Shown here one piece after another: positions 17,134 through 28,400 of a DNA stretch of 64,000 nucleotides. The stretch spans positions 19,157 to 83,156 of the forward strand of contig JFNU01000139.1 of assembly GCA_000634515.1 (NCBI GenBank), given 5' to 3'. Below the pieces are notes generated by a model. That model worked only from the letters and a program-made list of their open reading frames with translations. It searched no databases and was not told the origin of the DNA. Made by a program: the position numbers and the translations under genes. This DNA comes from Prochlorococcus sp. scB245a_520K10 (GTDB taxonomy: Bacteria; Cyanobacteriota; Cyanobacteriia; PCC-6307; Cyanobiaceae). Every line of letters starts with the position of its first letter. Position 1 is the first letter of the stretch.

Positions 17134-20100
17134 ATGAGTTTAAATACTTTAGTTAATTATATTTCGAACTCACAAATTACTTCTGAATTAATAAAAAGAA
17201 ATTCAATAAATAAAGAATTAAATATTGTTGGTTCAAGTAGATATGCAAAATCAATAATCTTAGATAGCATCGCAAAAAAAGAAGAAAAAAATATATTATT
17301 AATTTGTCCTAACGTAGAATTAGCTTACAAATGGATTGGTTATTTTGAAAGTATAAATAATAAAGAAGTTTTATATTATCCACCAACAGAACATCTACCA
17401 TACTCATCAATTAATAAAACCAAAGAAATTGAATTTACTCAGCTTACTGTTTTATCTAAATTAATAAAAAAAGAGAGCAAAGAACTAAATATTGTCATAA
17501 CAACTGAGAGATCACTACAACCTCATCTAATAAATAAAAACTTATTAATTGAAAATACATTTTATTTACAAAAAGGTATTCAAATTGAGATTCAAGAACT
17601 AGCAAATAAACTAACATTACTTGGGTATTCAAAGGAAAATGTAACTTCCTCAGAAGGTTACTGGAGTAGAAGAGGTGAAATTATAGATATTTATCCTGTT
17701 AATAACGAGTTTCCTGTAAGATTAGAATTTTTTGATAATGTAATTGAGAAAATCAGAGAATATGATCCACATTCACAAAAAACTCTAGAAAGTATAAATA
17801 ATATTGAAATAATACAGGCTGGATGTGATTTACTAATAAAAGATAAGTTAAATAATTTATCTGAGAAGGGTATTTTCAATTCAGAAGATCTAAATAAAAA
17901 TAACCTTGATCGTTATTTAGGAATAATAGAAAAAGAGCCCACAAACATAATTGATTATATAAATAAGGAAACAATTCTAGTAATTGATGAATTAGAAGAT
18001 TGTAAAAAGTTTGCCAATAATTGGTATCTAGATTCAGAGAGTAATTTTGATAATTGTAAAACTGAATTAAATGAAAACCTAAAAAATAATGGCATTAATT
18101 TTAAGGCCAAGCCAAATTTGCACTTAAAGTTTGACGAAATAATAAATACAATAGGAAATTTTAATTTAATTAAATTATATGAATTTGAATCTAAAGATAA
18201 TATTGATAATAGGTTTTTATTAAACGATAAAAGATTAAATTCATACTCTAAAAATATAGGAAAATTATCCAACGATATAAATAAAAATATTAAAAATAAA
18301 GAAAAAGTATGGATACTATCAGCACAGCCGTTAAGAACTAGAACTTTACTTTTTGAGCACGAATGTAATACAAACTTTTTGAGTAATCCTAATGATATTG
18401 ATGAAGCATATAAGTCAATTAATAACTCAACTCCTTTAATTATAAAAAATAAGAACAATTATGAAATCGAAGGTTTTTATCTTCCAATATGGAAAATTAT
18501 CTTAATAACGGATAAAGAACTATTTTCACAACAATCTCTTTTTAATAATGTTTTCATAAGAAGAAAAAAAAGAAGTGTCAATTCAAATATAAATGTAAAT
18601 AAGATTAGTCCAGGAGATTTTATAGTTCATAAAAATCATGGAATAGGTCAATTTATAAAAATAGAAAAAATAAATATAACTGGAGATTCAAGAGATTATT
18701 TAGTTATTCAGTATCAAGATGGGAAAATAAGTGTTGCAGCTGATCAACTCGGTAGCGTAAATAGATATAGATCAAGTGGCAAAATAAAACCTAAAATAAA
18801 TAAATTAGGAGGAACAGAATGGGAAAGAATTAAAGATAAGAATAAGAAACTAATTAAAAAAGTCGCTATCGATATTTTAAAACTCTACGCAAAAAGAGAG
18901 CAACTCAAGGGACATATATACCCAGAAGATGGTCCTTGGCAAAACGAATTAGAAGAGTCATTCCCTTATCAACCAACACCTGATCAAATTACGGCTGTCA
19001 AAGAAATAAAATCTGATATGGAAAGCGATAAGCCAATGGATAGACTAGTTTGTGGAGATGTAGGATTTGGCAAAACAGAGGTAGCTGTAAGGGCTATTTT
19101 TAAGGCTATTACATCAGGTAGGCAAGTAATACTATTAGCTCCAACAACAATCCTAGCTCAGCAACATTGGAGAACAATAAATAATAGATTTTCACCTTAC
19201 CCAATAAAAGTTTCCTTACTCAATAGATTCAAAACTGTTAATGAGAGAAAAGAAATTTATGCAGGATTGAAAAATAACAAAATTGATTTAGTAGTTGCAA
19301 CGCATCAAATATTAGGAAAAGATATACAAATAAAAAATTTAGGACTGCTAGTAATTGATGAAGAACAGAGATTTGGAGTAAGGCAAAAGGAGAAAATTAA
19401 AAAATTTAAAAATAATATAGACGTTTTAACACTCTCGGCGACTCCCATTCCAAGAACTCTTTATATGAGCTTATCTGGACTGAGACAAATGAGCTTACTA
19501 AATACTCCTCCTCCATCAAGAAGATCAATAAAAACATATTTATCTGAAATAGATATTGATGCTATAAGAACTGCAATAAATCAAGAACTAGATAGGGGAG
19601 GTCAAATATTTTATGTTCTTCCAAGAATTTCTGATATTGATCAAGCTGTAAACAGATTAAAAAATATGTTTCCAAATTTAAAATTTATTATTGCTCATGG
19701 ACAAATGAACGAAACAGAACTTGAAAATGCGATGATTGCTTTTAATAATGGAGAAGTAGATCTGATGATATGCACAACGATAATTGAAAGTGGATTAGAC
19801 ATCCCTAAAGTAAATACGATTATTATTGAAGATTCGCACAAATTTGGACTTTCACAACTTTATCAACTCAGAGGAAGAGTTGGTAGAAGCGGTGTACAAG
19901 CATATGCATGGCTATTTTATCCAAATATAAATAAAATTAATGACGCTGCAAAACAAAGATTGAAAGCAATAAAAGATTTCTCAGAATTAGGTAGTGGATA
20001 TCAACTTGCAATGAAAGATATGGAAATAAGAGGAGTTGGAAGTTTACTAGGAGAAGAACAAAGTGGAAAGGTTAATGCTATAGGATATGATTTGTACATT

Positions 20101-20646
20101 GAAATGCTTCAGGAGGCCATTTCAGAGATAAGTGGACAAGAAATACCAGAAGTTAGTGATACACAAATTGATCTTCCAATAAATGCATTTATACCAGCAA
20201 CATGGATATTAAATAGGGAAGAAAAACTTGAAGCTTACAAATTTGCTACTGAATGTTCCAATAATAATGAACTAACAGAATTAGCTACAGACTGGGTAAA
20301 TAGGTATGGAACTTTGCCCAAACCTGTTGAGTCTCTAATTATGTTGATGAGACTAAAGTTACTCGCTAAAAGATGTGGTTTCGACAAAATAAAACTCAAA
20401 AAACCAAATATTTTTATAGAAACAAAATTAAAACGATCTACTTTTAAAATACTTAAAAAATCATTACCTAGTAGTGTTCAAAATAAATTTAATTTTGATG
20501 AAGGAGAAAAATTTTCAATAATAACAATAAGGGGGTTAGGAGTTACTGAAATTCAAAATCAAATCGATCAATTAATGTTTTGGTTTAGGTTATTTCAAAA
20601 AGAAATAAATAATTTTGATAAAGATCTTCTTATCAAAAAAGAATAA
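17134..20646 (+). CDS. mfd: transcription-repair coupling factor
   Basis: Removes RNA polymerase stalled at DNA lesions and recruits UvrA. At 1170 residues it has the full set: an N-terminal UvrB-like module, the RNA-polymerase-interacting domain (GDFIVHKNHGIGQF, about 497-510), the SF2 translocase with Walker A GDVGFGKT at 641-648 and DEEQ at 742-745, motif VI QLRGRVGRSG, and the C-terminal TRCF domain. The N-terminal UvrB-like region is strongly AT-biased and diverged. It stands alone, divergent from terC. Confidence 0.97.
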   Translation: MSLNTLVNYISNSQITSELIKRNSINKELNIVGSSRYAKSIILDSIAKKEEKNILLICPNVELAYKWIGYFESINNKEVLYYPPTEHLPYSSINKTKEIEFTQLTVLSKLIKKESKELNIVITTERSLQPHLINKNLLIENTFYLQKGIQIEIQELANKLTLLGYSKENVTSSEGYWSRRGEIIDIYPVNNEFPVRLEFFDNVIEKIREYDPHSQKTLESINNIEIIQAGCDLLIKDKLNNLSEKGIFNSEDLNKNNLDRYLGIIEKEPTNIIDYINKETILVIDELEDCKKFANNWYLDSESNFDNCKTELNENLKNNGINFKAKPNLHLKFDEIINTIGNFNLIKLYEFESKDNIDNRFLLNDKRLNSYSKNIGKLSNDINKNIKNKEKVWILSAQPLRTRTLLFEHECNTNFLSNPNDIDEAYKSINNSTPLIIKNKNNYEIEGFYLPIWKIILITDKELFSQQSLFNNVFIRRKKRSVNSNINVNKISPGDFIVHKNHGIGQFIKIEKINITGDSRDYLVIQYQDGKISVAADQLGSVNRYRSSGKIKPKINKLGGTEWERIKDKNKKLIKKVAIDILKLYAKREQLKGHIYPEDGPWQNELEESFPYQPTPDQITAVKEIKSDMESDKPMDRLVCGDVGFGKTEVAVRAIFKAITSGRQVILLAPTTILAQQHWRTINNRFSPYPIKVSLLNRFKTVNERKEIYAGLKNNKIDLVVATHQILGKDIQIKNLGLLVIDEEQRFGVRQKEKIKKFKNNIDVLTLSATPIPRTLYMSLSGLRQMSLLNTPPPSRRSIKTYLSEIDIDAIRTAINQELDRGGQIFYVLPRISDIDQAVNRLKNMFPNLKFIIAHGQMNETELENAMIAFNNGEVDLMICTTIIESGLDIPKVNTIIIEDSHKFGLSQLYQLRGRVGRSGVQAYAWLFYPNINKINDAAKQRLKAIKDFSELGSGYQLAMKDMEIRGVGSLLGEEQSGKVNAIGYDLYIEMLQEAISEISGQEIPEVSDTQIDLPINAFIPATWILNREEKLEAYKFATECSNNNELTELATDWVNRYGTLPKPVESLIMLMRLKLLAKRCGFDKIKLKKPNIFIETKLKRSTFKILKKSLPSSVQNKFNFDEGEKFSIITIRGLGVTEIQNQIDQLMFWFRLFQKEINNFDKDLLIKKE

Positions 20647-20719
20647 ATTATTAAATAATTATTTAAAATCCGCGAAAGAGTTTAAATTCGGTTAGATTTT
20701 AAAGAAATTTTTATTCTTT

Positions 20720-20881
20720 ATGGGTGAATATATAGACATCGGAATTCAAAATTCGTTTTTACCCTTAACAATAATCTTGTCATCTCTACTACTTGGAATG
20801 TACGCACTATTTGGAGAAGAAACTGAAAACGATGATGACGACTCTGATTCAGGTAGTGGTGGATTAATGCAACCAATCTGA
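20720..20881 (+). CDS. one-helix membrane microprotein with acidic tail (53 aa)
   Basis: ATG at 20720, TGA at 20879-20881. One hydrophobic helix (about 12-31, FLPLTIILSSLLLGMYALFG) is followed by a strongly acidic stretch (EETENDDDDSDSG) and a Gly-rich end (GGLMQPI). This architecture is typical of small thylakoid-complex subunits, but I cannot assign one. It lies 73 bases after mfd and is convergent with the next gene. Confidence 0.65.
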   Translation: MGEYIDIGIQNSFLPLTIILSSLLLGMYALFGEETENDDDDSDSGSGGLMQPI

Positions 20882-20883
20882 GA

Positions 20884-21252
20884 TTACTTATAGTTTATTA
20901 TTCTAGTTTTTCTCTTTATAATCCTAACCATTCTAAATAGAGATCCTATTAATAAAATTAAACTAATGAAGTAAGAAATAAAGATAAAAATCAACAAAAA
21001 TATTTCAGATAAATTTCCAAAGAGATCAATAAATAGCGTGAAAGATTTATTTAAAGTAGTTGACAGGTTTAGTAGAAGCAAATTCTTATTAGGTATTAAA
21101 TAATTTATATAAACTAAAAAAAGACTTAAACTAAACATAACACCAGATTCAAGAAATAATCTTCTTTTAGATTTTCTTCTTAAACTTAATTTTTTCTTAA
21201 ATATATATTTATTATGATTCATATCTAAGTTGGGTATTTTTAAATCTGCCAT
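20884..21252 (-). CDS. two-helix membrane hypothetical protein (122 aa)
   Basis: A basic N-terminus (KKKLSLRRKSKRR at about 19-31) is followed by a hydrophobic helix (about 35-52), then a second long hydrophobic stretch (about 76-107) and a basic tail (RIIKRKTRIINYK). The charge pattern suggests both termini are cytoplasmic. No family is recognised. The stop lies 2 bases from the end of the convergent microprotein. Confidence 0.6.
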   Translation of the reverse strand: MADLKIPNLDMNHNKYIFKKKLSLRRKSKRRLFLESGVMFSLSLFLVYINYLIPNKNLLLLNLSTTLNKSFTLFIDLFGNLSEIFLLIFIFISYFISLILLIGSLFRMVRIIKRKTRIINYK

Positions 21253-21341
21253 ACATCAAAGCTAAAAGAATAAATTAATAATTATTCTGAAAAGAAATTA
21301 ACCTATACTATCGTGCATGCATTTAGGATGCTAATAGATCT

Positions 21342-21932
21342 TTATTTTGGATTAATTAGTACATTTTTTTCTTTATCCTCTATAGGATTATAAAAATAAA
21401 TAAAAGTTGAGGAGAATAGAAATAAAGAACAAATCGCAATTAAAGGCGGCAAAATAGAATTGAGAAAATGAACTTTGTTATTTAATCCAAATCTTACTTT
21501 TTTAGGTACATTATTAAAAGTGCCAGTTTTTTTTATTCTAACTTTTGAGGATTCATTTAATTGATCAAAACAATTAATAGTATCTGACAACAATGAATTG
21601 CCAATCTTTAAAATAAGTGGTCTTACATTTGGTTTAGAGCTCTTGAGAACAATATTGTGCGTGTGGAGATTGTCAGCTTTTATGTCAATTAATTTAGACT
21701 CATATATTGGGATTTCGTTTTTGATTAAAAGATTTGAATATACATAAAATGCATTCATAATGGGCCCTAAATGTTCAATTTTGCCTTCAATAAGAGGTTT
21801 ATCAATCATAGTTAATTTCCATTGTGAAATTATTGATATTTGATCTTTATTTTCGTTGTTTGAATAATCTGGCAATCCAATTATTTCAAGACTCACCGAG
21901 GATTGATGAAATGATAATTTATTTTGCATCAT
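21342..21932 (-). CDS. DUF4335 cyanobacterial protein
   Basis: 196 residues: a soluble domain with the start KLSFHQSSVSLEIIGLPDYS and the stretches QWKLTM and GKIEHLGPIMNAFYVYSN, followed by one C-terminal membrane helix at about 166-182. It matches DUF4335 as I recall it. It follows the DUF3038 gene after 2 bases, an arrangement seen across cyanobacteria. The pair therefore probably works together; the role is unknown. Confidence 0.78.
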   Translation of the reverse strand: MMQNKLSFHQSSVSLEIIGLPDYSNNENKDQISIISQWKLTMIDKPLIEGKIEHLGPIMNAFYVYSNLLIKNEIPIYESKLIDIKADNLHTHNIVLKSSKPNVRPLILKIGNSLLSDTINCFDQLNESSKVRIKKTGTFNNVPKKVRFGLNNKVHFLNSILPPLIAICSLFLFSSTFIYFYNPIEDKEKNVLINPK

Positions 21933-21934
21933 AT

Positions 21935-22483
21935 TTAAAAATTCAATAAAAGATTCTTCAACTTTTGATAACCCTGATTAGAAATACAAAGAGATAAGGT
22001 AAGCAAAGATTTTATGATAATTTCATCATTTTCATTTTGATTTAAAATTTTTTTCACTCTCATACTATCTTTGTTAAACCTCTCGTTAATTAATTCAATA
22101 AATCTCTTTTTAAAGTCATTCCATATAACTGAATTTTCATTAAAGTCTTCTTTAGATTTAAGTATTTCTCTGATGTAAGGATATAAATATGTTGACATTT
22201 CAACGGTAATTTTAATTAAGGCATCAAATTCATTTGCTTTAATATTGTTATTCACATAAGATTTTCTTAATGGATTACTATTTCTGAGTTTCCATATAGT
22301 GACTTTATTTGGCAAAACATTATTTAAATTAAGTCTATTCGATAAAGCGAAAAGAGATTGAATTCCATTTAAATCAATAGTTTCTAGGATTAATAATAAT
22401 AAATCAAGCTTCTCTATAGATTGCCTTGATATCTGATTTCCTTTATTTAAAACAGTAATTGTTCTTGCTGAAAATATTTTCAA
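21935..22483 (-). CDS. DUF3038 cyanobacterial protein
   Basis: 182 residues, mostly helical and soluble, with the family-like start in which QSIEKLDLLLLILETIDLNG is prominent, then the central NPLRKSY. It is the standard upstream neighbour of DUF4335 and is separated from it by 2 bases. No catalytic residues are apparent. Function unknown. Confidence 0.78.
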   Translation of the reverse strand: MKIFSARTITVLNKGNQISRQSIEKLDLLLLILETIDLNGIQSLFALSNRLNLNNVLPNKVTIWKLRNSNPLRKSYVNNNIKANEFDALIKITVEMSTYLYPYIREILKSKEDFNENSVIWNDFKKRFIELINERFNKDSMRVKKILNQNENDEIIIKSLLTLSLCISNQGYQKLKNLLLNF

Positions 22484-22500
22484 TTATAACAGAATTATCA

Positions 22501-22698
22501 TTACATTTTTTGAAATAAAAATGAATATAACTTATCAAGTTCTTCAATAGTTAGCATTCCATAACTCCATAATAAGATAGGTAGTGGAGTGTTATTTCTT
22601 ATAGATAATTTTATGCCAAGTTCAATTGATGACTCATTTAAACCTATCTCATTTATTAAATAAATTATCATCTCTTTAGATACGTAATTATTTATCAT
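22501..22698 (-). CDS. DUF2949 small protein (65 aa)
   Basis: 65-residue helical protein; LPILLWSYGMLTIEELDKLY is the characteristic part of DUF2949, a short domain found in cyanobacteria that often precedes the DUF3038/DUF4335 pair. It has no membrane helix. It is tightly packed (2 bases after the monooxygenase stop, 17 bases before DUF3038), so one operon is likely. Confidence 0.75.
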   Translation of the reverse strand: MINNYVSKEMIIYLINEIGLNESSIELGIKLSIRNNTPLPILLWSYGMLTIEELDKLYSFLFQKM

Positions 22699-22700
22699 TT

Positions 22701-23858
22701 CTATTTAATTCTTGAGTAAATGAGTGATTTAGTCATTTGATTTAGGACTAATTTTCTTATAAAAAGAAAATTATTTAAAAGCAAAAATGAAAACTTTCTT
22801 ATTGGAAATAAAAAAAAGTTTCTATTTGCAAAAATTGATATCAATGAGTCAGTTATAAAAATAGTGACGATAATATCTAAAATCCTGCTTGAAAAATACT
22901 TAAATTTAAATAACATCAATTGCATTTTAGTAATAGCAGTATTTTTATTAAAAAGATCATAAATAGTATTAACATCTCTCCAACAAGAATTTAGACCCTG
23001 ACCACCAACAGGATGAAATGTATGAAATGCATCTCCTACAAAAACTATTTTTTTAAAATTTAAAACTGGTAAATTTAAGGATAATGAAACAGGAAAAATA
23101 TTAAATTCGCCAATTATTTGGTCCAACTTAAATTCATCTGGCAAGATTGTTGATAAATTATCCATTAAAAAATTCTTGTCAGAATTTAACCTTTCAATTG
23201 CCTTTAATGTACTGGAAGTCCAAATTACTTGATATAAATTTTTTTCTAAAGGTAATAATGCAAGCGGGCCTTCTTTTCTAAAAATTTCATAAGCACGTTT
23301 TTCACAATGACCTCTAAGAGAAACTTTAAAAGTTAAACAAGACTGACTGTATGATTTTTTTATATCAACAAAATCTAAGCATTTTTTATCCAGTGAGTTT
23401 GCTCCTGTTGAAAAGAATTGATAATCAAATAATATTTTTTTACGTAACAATCTCTGTGGTGTCATAAAAAAAATATTTTCATAATTATCAAGCTCTTGAA
23501 AAAATACCTTCATGAGATCCGAATGTTTAACTACCCAGCCAATATTTTCAGAAGAACTTATATCATCATCTAAGTCAGAAGTTGATAAATTGGTAAAAGC
23601 AGAAGTTACACTATCTGAGATTGAAAGGGTATCAAAGCCAAATAAAAATGGTTCTAATTTTTCCCAAATTCTGAATTTAGATAAGATTTTTCTTGTTGAG
23701 TGAGTAATTGCATAAGTTTTATCTTTATCAATTAATCTATCTTTTGCTAATAAATCAGTTAAAAAAATATTGCAATCAAATTTTGAAAGTGCAATTGAAA
23801 GTAATAAACCCGTGGGACCTGATCCAACAATTTTAAAATTGAATTTATTTTTCATCAA
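22701..23858 (-). CDS. UbiH/COQ6-like FAD-dependent monooxygenase
   Basis: 385 residues with the FAD dinucleotide motif GSGPTG at 12-17 and the second FAD motif FVGDAFHTFHPVGGQG at about 279-294, both diagnostic of the UbiH/PHBH flavoprotein hydroxylase group. In cyanobacteria such enzymes are candidates for quinone-ring or other isoprenoid hydroxylation; the substrate is not readable here. It is followed by the DUF2949/3038/4335 run in the same direction. Confidence 0.85.
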   Translation of the reverse strand: MMKNKFNFKIVGSGPTGLLLSIALSKFDCNIFLTDLLAKDRLIDKDKTYAITHSTRKILSKFRIWEKLEPFLFGFDTLSISDSVTSAFTNLSTSDLDDDISSSENIGWVVKHSDLMKVFFQELDNYENIFFMTPQRLLRKKILFDYQFFSTGANSLDKKCLDFVDIKKSYSQSCLTFKVSLRGHCEKRAYEIFRKEGPLALLPLEKNLYQVIWTSSTLKAIERLNSDKNFLMDNLSTILPDEFKLDQIIGEFNIFPVSLSLNLPVLNFKKIVFVGDAFHTFHPVGGQGLNSCWRDVNTIYDLFNKNTAITKMQLMLFKFKYFSSRILDIIVTIFITDSLISIFANRNFFLFPIRKFSFLLLNNFLFIRKLVLNQMTKSLIYSRIK

Positions 23859-23874
23859 ATTATATAAGCTTCAG

Positions 23875-24516
23875 CTATCTATTCAAATAAATATAGCAAA
23901 TTTCCTCAAATGCTGGTCTTAATAAATAGGGGTACTCACCAACCCATAAGTTAATTTCAGGAAGCCAAGCATCGGTCAAATAAAAATCTCTGTCAAAATT
24001 ACGGTTATCAGAAGTTATTAAACATCTAATACTCGAACCCACCCTAATTTGACTGTGTTTATTTTCCATAGGAAAACTTAATTTTTCCAAATAACCATCT
24101 TCATCTTCTAATTCAAGTACTAACCAAGTCCTTTTGTTTTCGATAACTTCTAGTCGACCTTGTCTATTAGATTGTTCTCTTGAACTTTCAATCTTTTCTG
24201 TTTTATAGATATCTGATACATAGCCATCAAATATAGAAAAAAATTTATATTTTCTTAATTGCAAATTTTTTCTACTTGCTTCAAGGATTGGGCCCCAGAT
24301 GATATACAAAAAGAAACCTACACATAGGAATAACCAGAAATTATTAGTTTGATCTCCAGTCGAACTAATAATTAGTGAGATAAATCCACCAACTGAAGAA
24401 ACTATTACTCTTTGAAGAATTTTTCTCGGATTCCCTAACGCGTACTTAAATTGACTTCCTGTACCAACTGCAGGAATAAGTTTTGAAATTTGACTTGAAT
24501 TAATTGGAATTAACAT
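23875..24516 (-). CDS. conserved membrane protein with two helices, function unknown
   Basis: 213 residues. After an N-terminal region (QISKLIPAVGTGSQFKYALG) come two close hydrophobic helices (about 38-51 and 59-76), then a beta-rich soluble domain with WLVLELEDEDGYLEKLSFP and a Trp/Pro-rich end (DAWLPEINLWVGEYPYLLRP). The layout is strongly structured and probably conserved in cyanobacteria and perhaps plastids. I do not recognise a named family. It abuts dapB with a 1-base gap. Confidence 0.65.
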   Translation of the reverse strand: MLIPINSSQISKLIPAVGTGSQFKYALGNPRKILQRVIVSSVGGFISLIISSTGDQTNNFWLFLCVGFFLYIIWGPILEASRKNLQLRKYKFFSIFDGYVSDIYKTEKIESSREQSNRQGRLEVIENKRTWLVLELEDEDGYLEKLSFPMENKHSQIRVGSSIRCLITSDNRNFDRDFYLTDAWLPEINLWVGEYPYLLRPAFEEICYIYLNR

Positions 24517-24517
24517 T

Positions 24518-25366
24518 TTAAAAAATCAATTTTTCAAGTCCGTAAACTAAAGTTTCATAATTACCAATTTTTTTAATAGCCTGTAAAACTCCAGGCATAT
24601 ATGCCTTTCTATCAATAGTGTCATGCTTAATTGTGTAAGTTTCACCTGGAGATCCCATAATTACTAACTGATGAGCGAGTAATCCTGGTAATCGCACTGA
24701 ATGTATATTAATTCCTGAATCTCTGAGCCCACCCCGTGCACCTTTCAATGACTCAGATTCTTTTACTAAATTCTGATTAAATTTCTTTGGATATTCTTCA
24801 ATCATTTCCGCAGTTTTTATACACGTCCCACTAGGTGAATCAGCTTTTTGATTGTGATGCATCTCTATTAATTCAATATTGTCATAAAACCTTGCAGCTA
24901 CCGATGCCGCCTGCTGAAGAAGAACCATACCTACTGAAAAATTAGGAATTATTGCACAACCTACTGATGCTTTCTGAGCAAAAACAGACAAATCTTGTAT
25001 TTGCGAAGGGCTTAGACCTGTAGTTCCTACAACTGGTGATACACCATATGCGATAGATGCTCTAGTATTTTCATATACAGAATCAGGATGAGTAAAATCA
25101 ACGAGGACAGGTTTGATATTTGCATCTCTGTAATTTTGACTAACAGAACATAAAGTTCCTTCAAAATCATTTGAAACAAAAACATCACAATTTTTTACCT
25201 TCAATAATTCAGAAATATTTGAGCCATTATTCTTTTCGTTTATATCGATTGCTGCCACAAGTTCACAATCTGTAGAATTTAATACAGTATTCACAACTTC
25301 GCTTCCCATTCTGCCTAAAGCTCCGGATACTAGTACTGGTATGGGTTTTTTAGAATTTTTATTCAT
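24518..25366 (-). CDS. dapB: 4-hydroxy-tetrahydrodipicolinate reductase
   Basis: NAD(P)H-dependent reductase of the lysine/diaminopimelate pathway. The nucleotide-binding loop GALGRMG is at 15-21, and the catalytic and substrate motif [12 protein letters not shown] is in the centre, with VGTTG and the later [11 protein letters not shown]. At 282 residues it is slightly long but normal for cyanobacteria. It is divergent from chlH, about 100 bases away, and likely leads the leftward run that contains the UbiH-like gene. Confidence 0.96.
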   Translation of the reverse strand: MNKNSKKPIPVLVSGALGRMGSEVVNTVLNSTDCELVAAIDINEKNNGSNISELLKVKNCDVFVSNDFEGTLCSVSQNYRDANIKPVLVDFTHPDSVYENTRASIAYGVSPVVGTTGLSPSQIQDLSVFAQKASVGCAIIPNFSVGMVLLQQAASVAARFYDNIELIEMHHNQKADSPSGTCIKTAEMIEEYPKKFNQNLVKESESLKGARGGLRDSGINIHSVRLPGLLAHQLVIMGSPGETYTIKHDTIDRKAYMPGVLQAIKKIGNYETLVYGLEKLIF

Positions 25367-25468
25367 TTTTGTAAAAAATTTTTTTTTAAAGGATGTTACA
25401 CGCTATTTATATTGCACACAATAACGTACTTTCATTCGTAGGCTGGTAGAAATACTTAAAGAAAATCA

Positions 25469-28400
25469 ATGTTTACGCAGGTCCGCTCAGCAAACCGCAG
25501 AGTATCTCCTGTTGAGGATAACAAACACAAAGTTGTAGTAAAAGCAGTTTATGTTGTCCTTGAGCCACAATACCAAAATTCCTTAACGGAAGCTGCAAAG
25601 TCAATAAATGAGATGAATGGGCCAATAGGTATAGATCTAAGTGGCTATCTTATAGAAGAACTTAGAAATGAAAGTAATTTTGAGGATTTTAAAGAAGATA
25701 TAGCTAATGCAGATATATTTGTTGCTTCATTGATTTTCATAGAGGATCTTGCTCAAAAAGTTGTAGATGCAGTTTCCCCATACAAAGAAAAACTTAAAGC
25801 TTCAATTATCTTCCCCTCGATGCCAGAGGTAATGAGATTAAATAAGTTAGGTTCATTTAGTATGGCCCAACTTGGTCAATCTAAAAGTATTATTGGAGAT
25901 TTAATAAAAAAGAAAAAAGAATCTGATGGAGCAAGCTTCCAAGATTCAATGTTGAAATTATTAAATACACTACCTTCAATACTTAAATATCTACCAGTAG
26001 AAAAAGCTCAAGATGCTAGAACATTTATCCTGAGTTTTCAGTACTGGTTAGGTGGTACGACTGAGAACTTAAAAAATTTCTTGTTAATGATTTCTGAAAA
26101 GTACGCAGTTTCAGAGAACATAAAAGATCAAATAGAAGAATTTAAAATACAAGACCCTGAAACCTTCCCAGATCTAGGAATTTGGCATCCTTTAGCTCCT
26201 TGTATGTTTGAAAGTCTGAAGGAATATCAAAATTGGGAAAATAGCAGAACTGATATAAATCCTAAAGATGACAAAGCTCCAACAATAGGCTTGGTGCTTC
26301 AAAGGAGTCACATCGTAACGGGTGATGATGCTCATTACGTTGCTGTTATTCAAGAATTGGAATACAGGGGTGCGCGAGTGCTACCAATCTTCTGTGGAGG
26401 TCTAGATTTTTCTAAACCAGTTAATGAATTTTATTATGATTCCAAAAATAAGGATCAACCTATAGTAGATGGAGTTGTATCTCTAACAGGATTTGCACTA
26501 GTTGGTGGGCCAGCAAGACAAGATCATCCTAAAGCTATTGAAGCCCTAAAAAGGTTAAACAGACCTTACATGGTTGCACTTCCATTAGTCTTCCAAACCA
26601 CACAAGAATGGGAAGATAGTGATTTGGGTTTACACCCTGTTCAGGTAGCACTTCAGATTGCAATTCCAGAGCTTGATGGTGCTATTGAACCTATTATTCT
26701 CTCAGGTCGTGATGATGCTACAGGTAAGGCGCATACGCTCCAAGACCGAGTTGATGTAATAGCTGAAAGAGCAATAAAATGGTCAACTTTAAGAGTTAAA
26801 CAAAGAAAGGATAAAAAATTAGCCATCACAGTATTTAGTTTTCCACCAGACAAAGGAAATGTTGGTACTGCAGCATACTTGAATGTTTTCGGTTCAATTT
26901 ATAGAGTACTCCTTGAAATGAAATCGAAAGGTTATCAAATAGATGAACTACCAAGTAATTCAAAAGAATTAATGGAAAAAGTAATTAATAATCCTGAAGC
27001 GATGGACGGCTCTCCCGAGTTAAATATTGCTCATAAGATGTCAGTAAAAGAATACGAGGAGTTCACACCATATTCACAAAGACTTGAAGAGAATTGGGGT
27101 AAACCTCCTGGAAACCTAAATAGTGACGGACAAAATCTTCTTATTTATGGTAAACATTTTGGAAATGTTTTTATAGGTGTTCAACCTACATTCGGTTATG
27201 AAGGTGATCCAATGAGGTTACTTTATTCTAGAAGTGCTAGTCCTCATCACGGTTTTGCTGCTTATTACACCTATGTAGAAAAAATCTGGGGAGCTGATGC
27301 TGTTCTTCATTTTGGAACCCACGGATCACTTGAATTTATGCCTGGTAAACAGATGGGCATGAGTGAAACTTGCTATCCTGATTCTCTCATTGGATCATTA
27401 CCTAATTTGTATTACTATGCTGCTAATAATCCTTCTGAAGCAACAATCGCTAAAAGAAGAGGTTACGCTTCAACAATTAGCTATTTAACTCCTCCAGCAG
27501 AAAATGCAGGACTCTACAAAGGACTTAAAGAACTAAGCGAACTTGTTGGTTCTTATCAACAACTAAGAGAAAATAGTAGGGGTATTCAAATAGTTAATGC
27601 AATAGTTGAGACTTCTAAACAATGTAATCTTGACAAGGATGTGGAGCTCCCTTCAAAAGATGTAGAAGAACTCTCAATAGATGAAAGAGATTTATTTGTT
27701 GGAAATATCTATAAACAGTTGATGGAAATTGAAAGTAGATTATTACCATGCGGTCTACATACTATTGGAGAAGCTCCAACAGCAGAAGAAGCTGTTGCAA
27801 CTCTTGTAAATATTGCATCTTTAGAAAGAGAACAAGAGGGATTAAGATCTCTTCCTGGACTGCTTGCCGAATCCATGGGTCTTACTATTGAACAAATTTA
27901 TGATGGTAATAACAAAGGCGAACTCAAATTTGTAGAGTTAAATGAAAAAATCATAAAGACAGCAAGAGAGTCTATTTTTGCGATGGTCAACTCTTTAAAA
28001 ATTGTTGAAGGCAGAGTTTATTTAGAAAAATCACTTCTTTCCAAATTGTTTGACTTACTTAAAGTATTTGGTCTAAATTTACCTACCCCTTGGCTAAGAG
28101 TCTGTAACTTAAATGGATTTAATGAAGTTAACCAGAAGGAATTAAATAAATTATTTGATTACTTACTTTTCTGTCTGGAACAGGTCTGCGCAGACAAAGA
28201 GATGGATAGCCTCATTAAAGCACTAGATGGAAATTATGTTTTACCGGGACCAGGTGGAGATCCCATAAGAAATCCAGGCGTTTTGCCCAGTGGTAAAAAT
28301 ATCCATGCACTAGACCCTCAATCAATCCCAACTACAGCAGCAGTAGCTGCAGCAAAGTCTGTTGTTGACAAATTAATTGAAAGACAAAAGGAAGAACAAG

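Noticed and set aside
17955..18458. 167-aa leftward ORF inside mfd
   Set aside because: Shadow of the AT-rich N-terminal half of mfd; Leu/Phe/Ser-rich with no pattern of its own.
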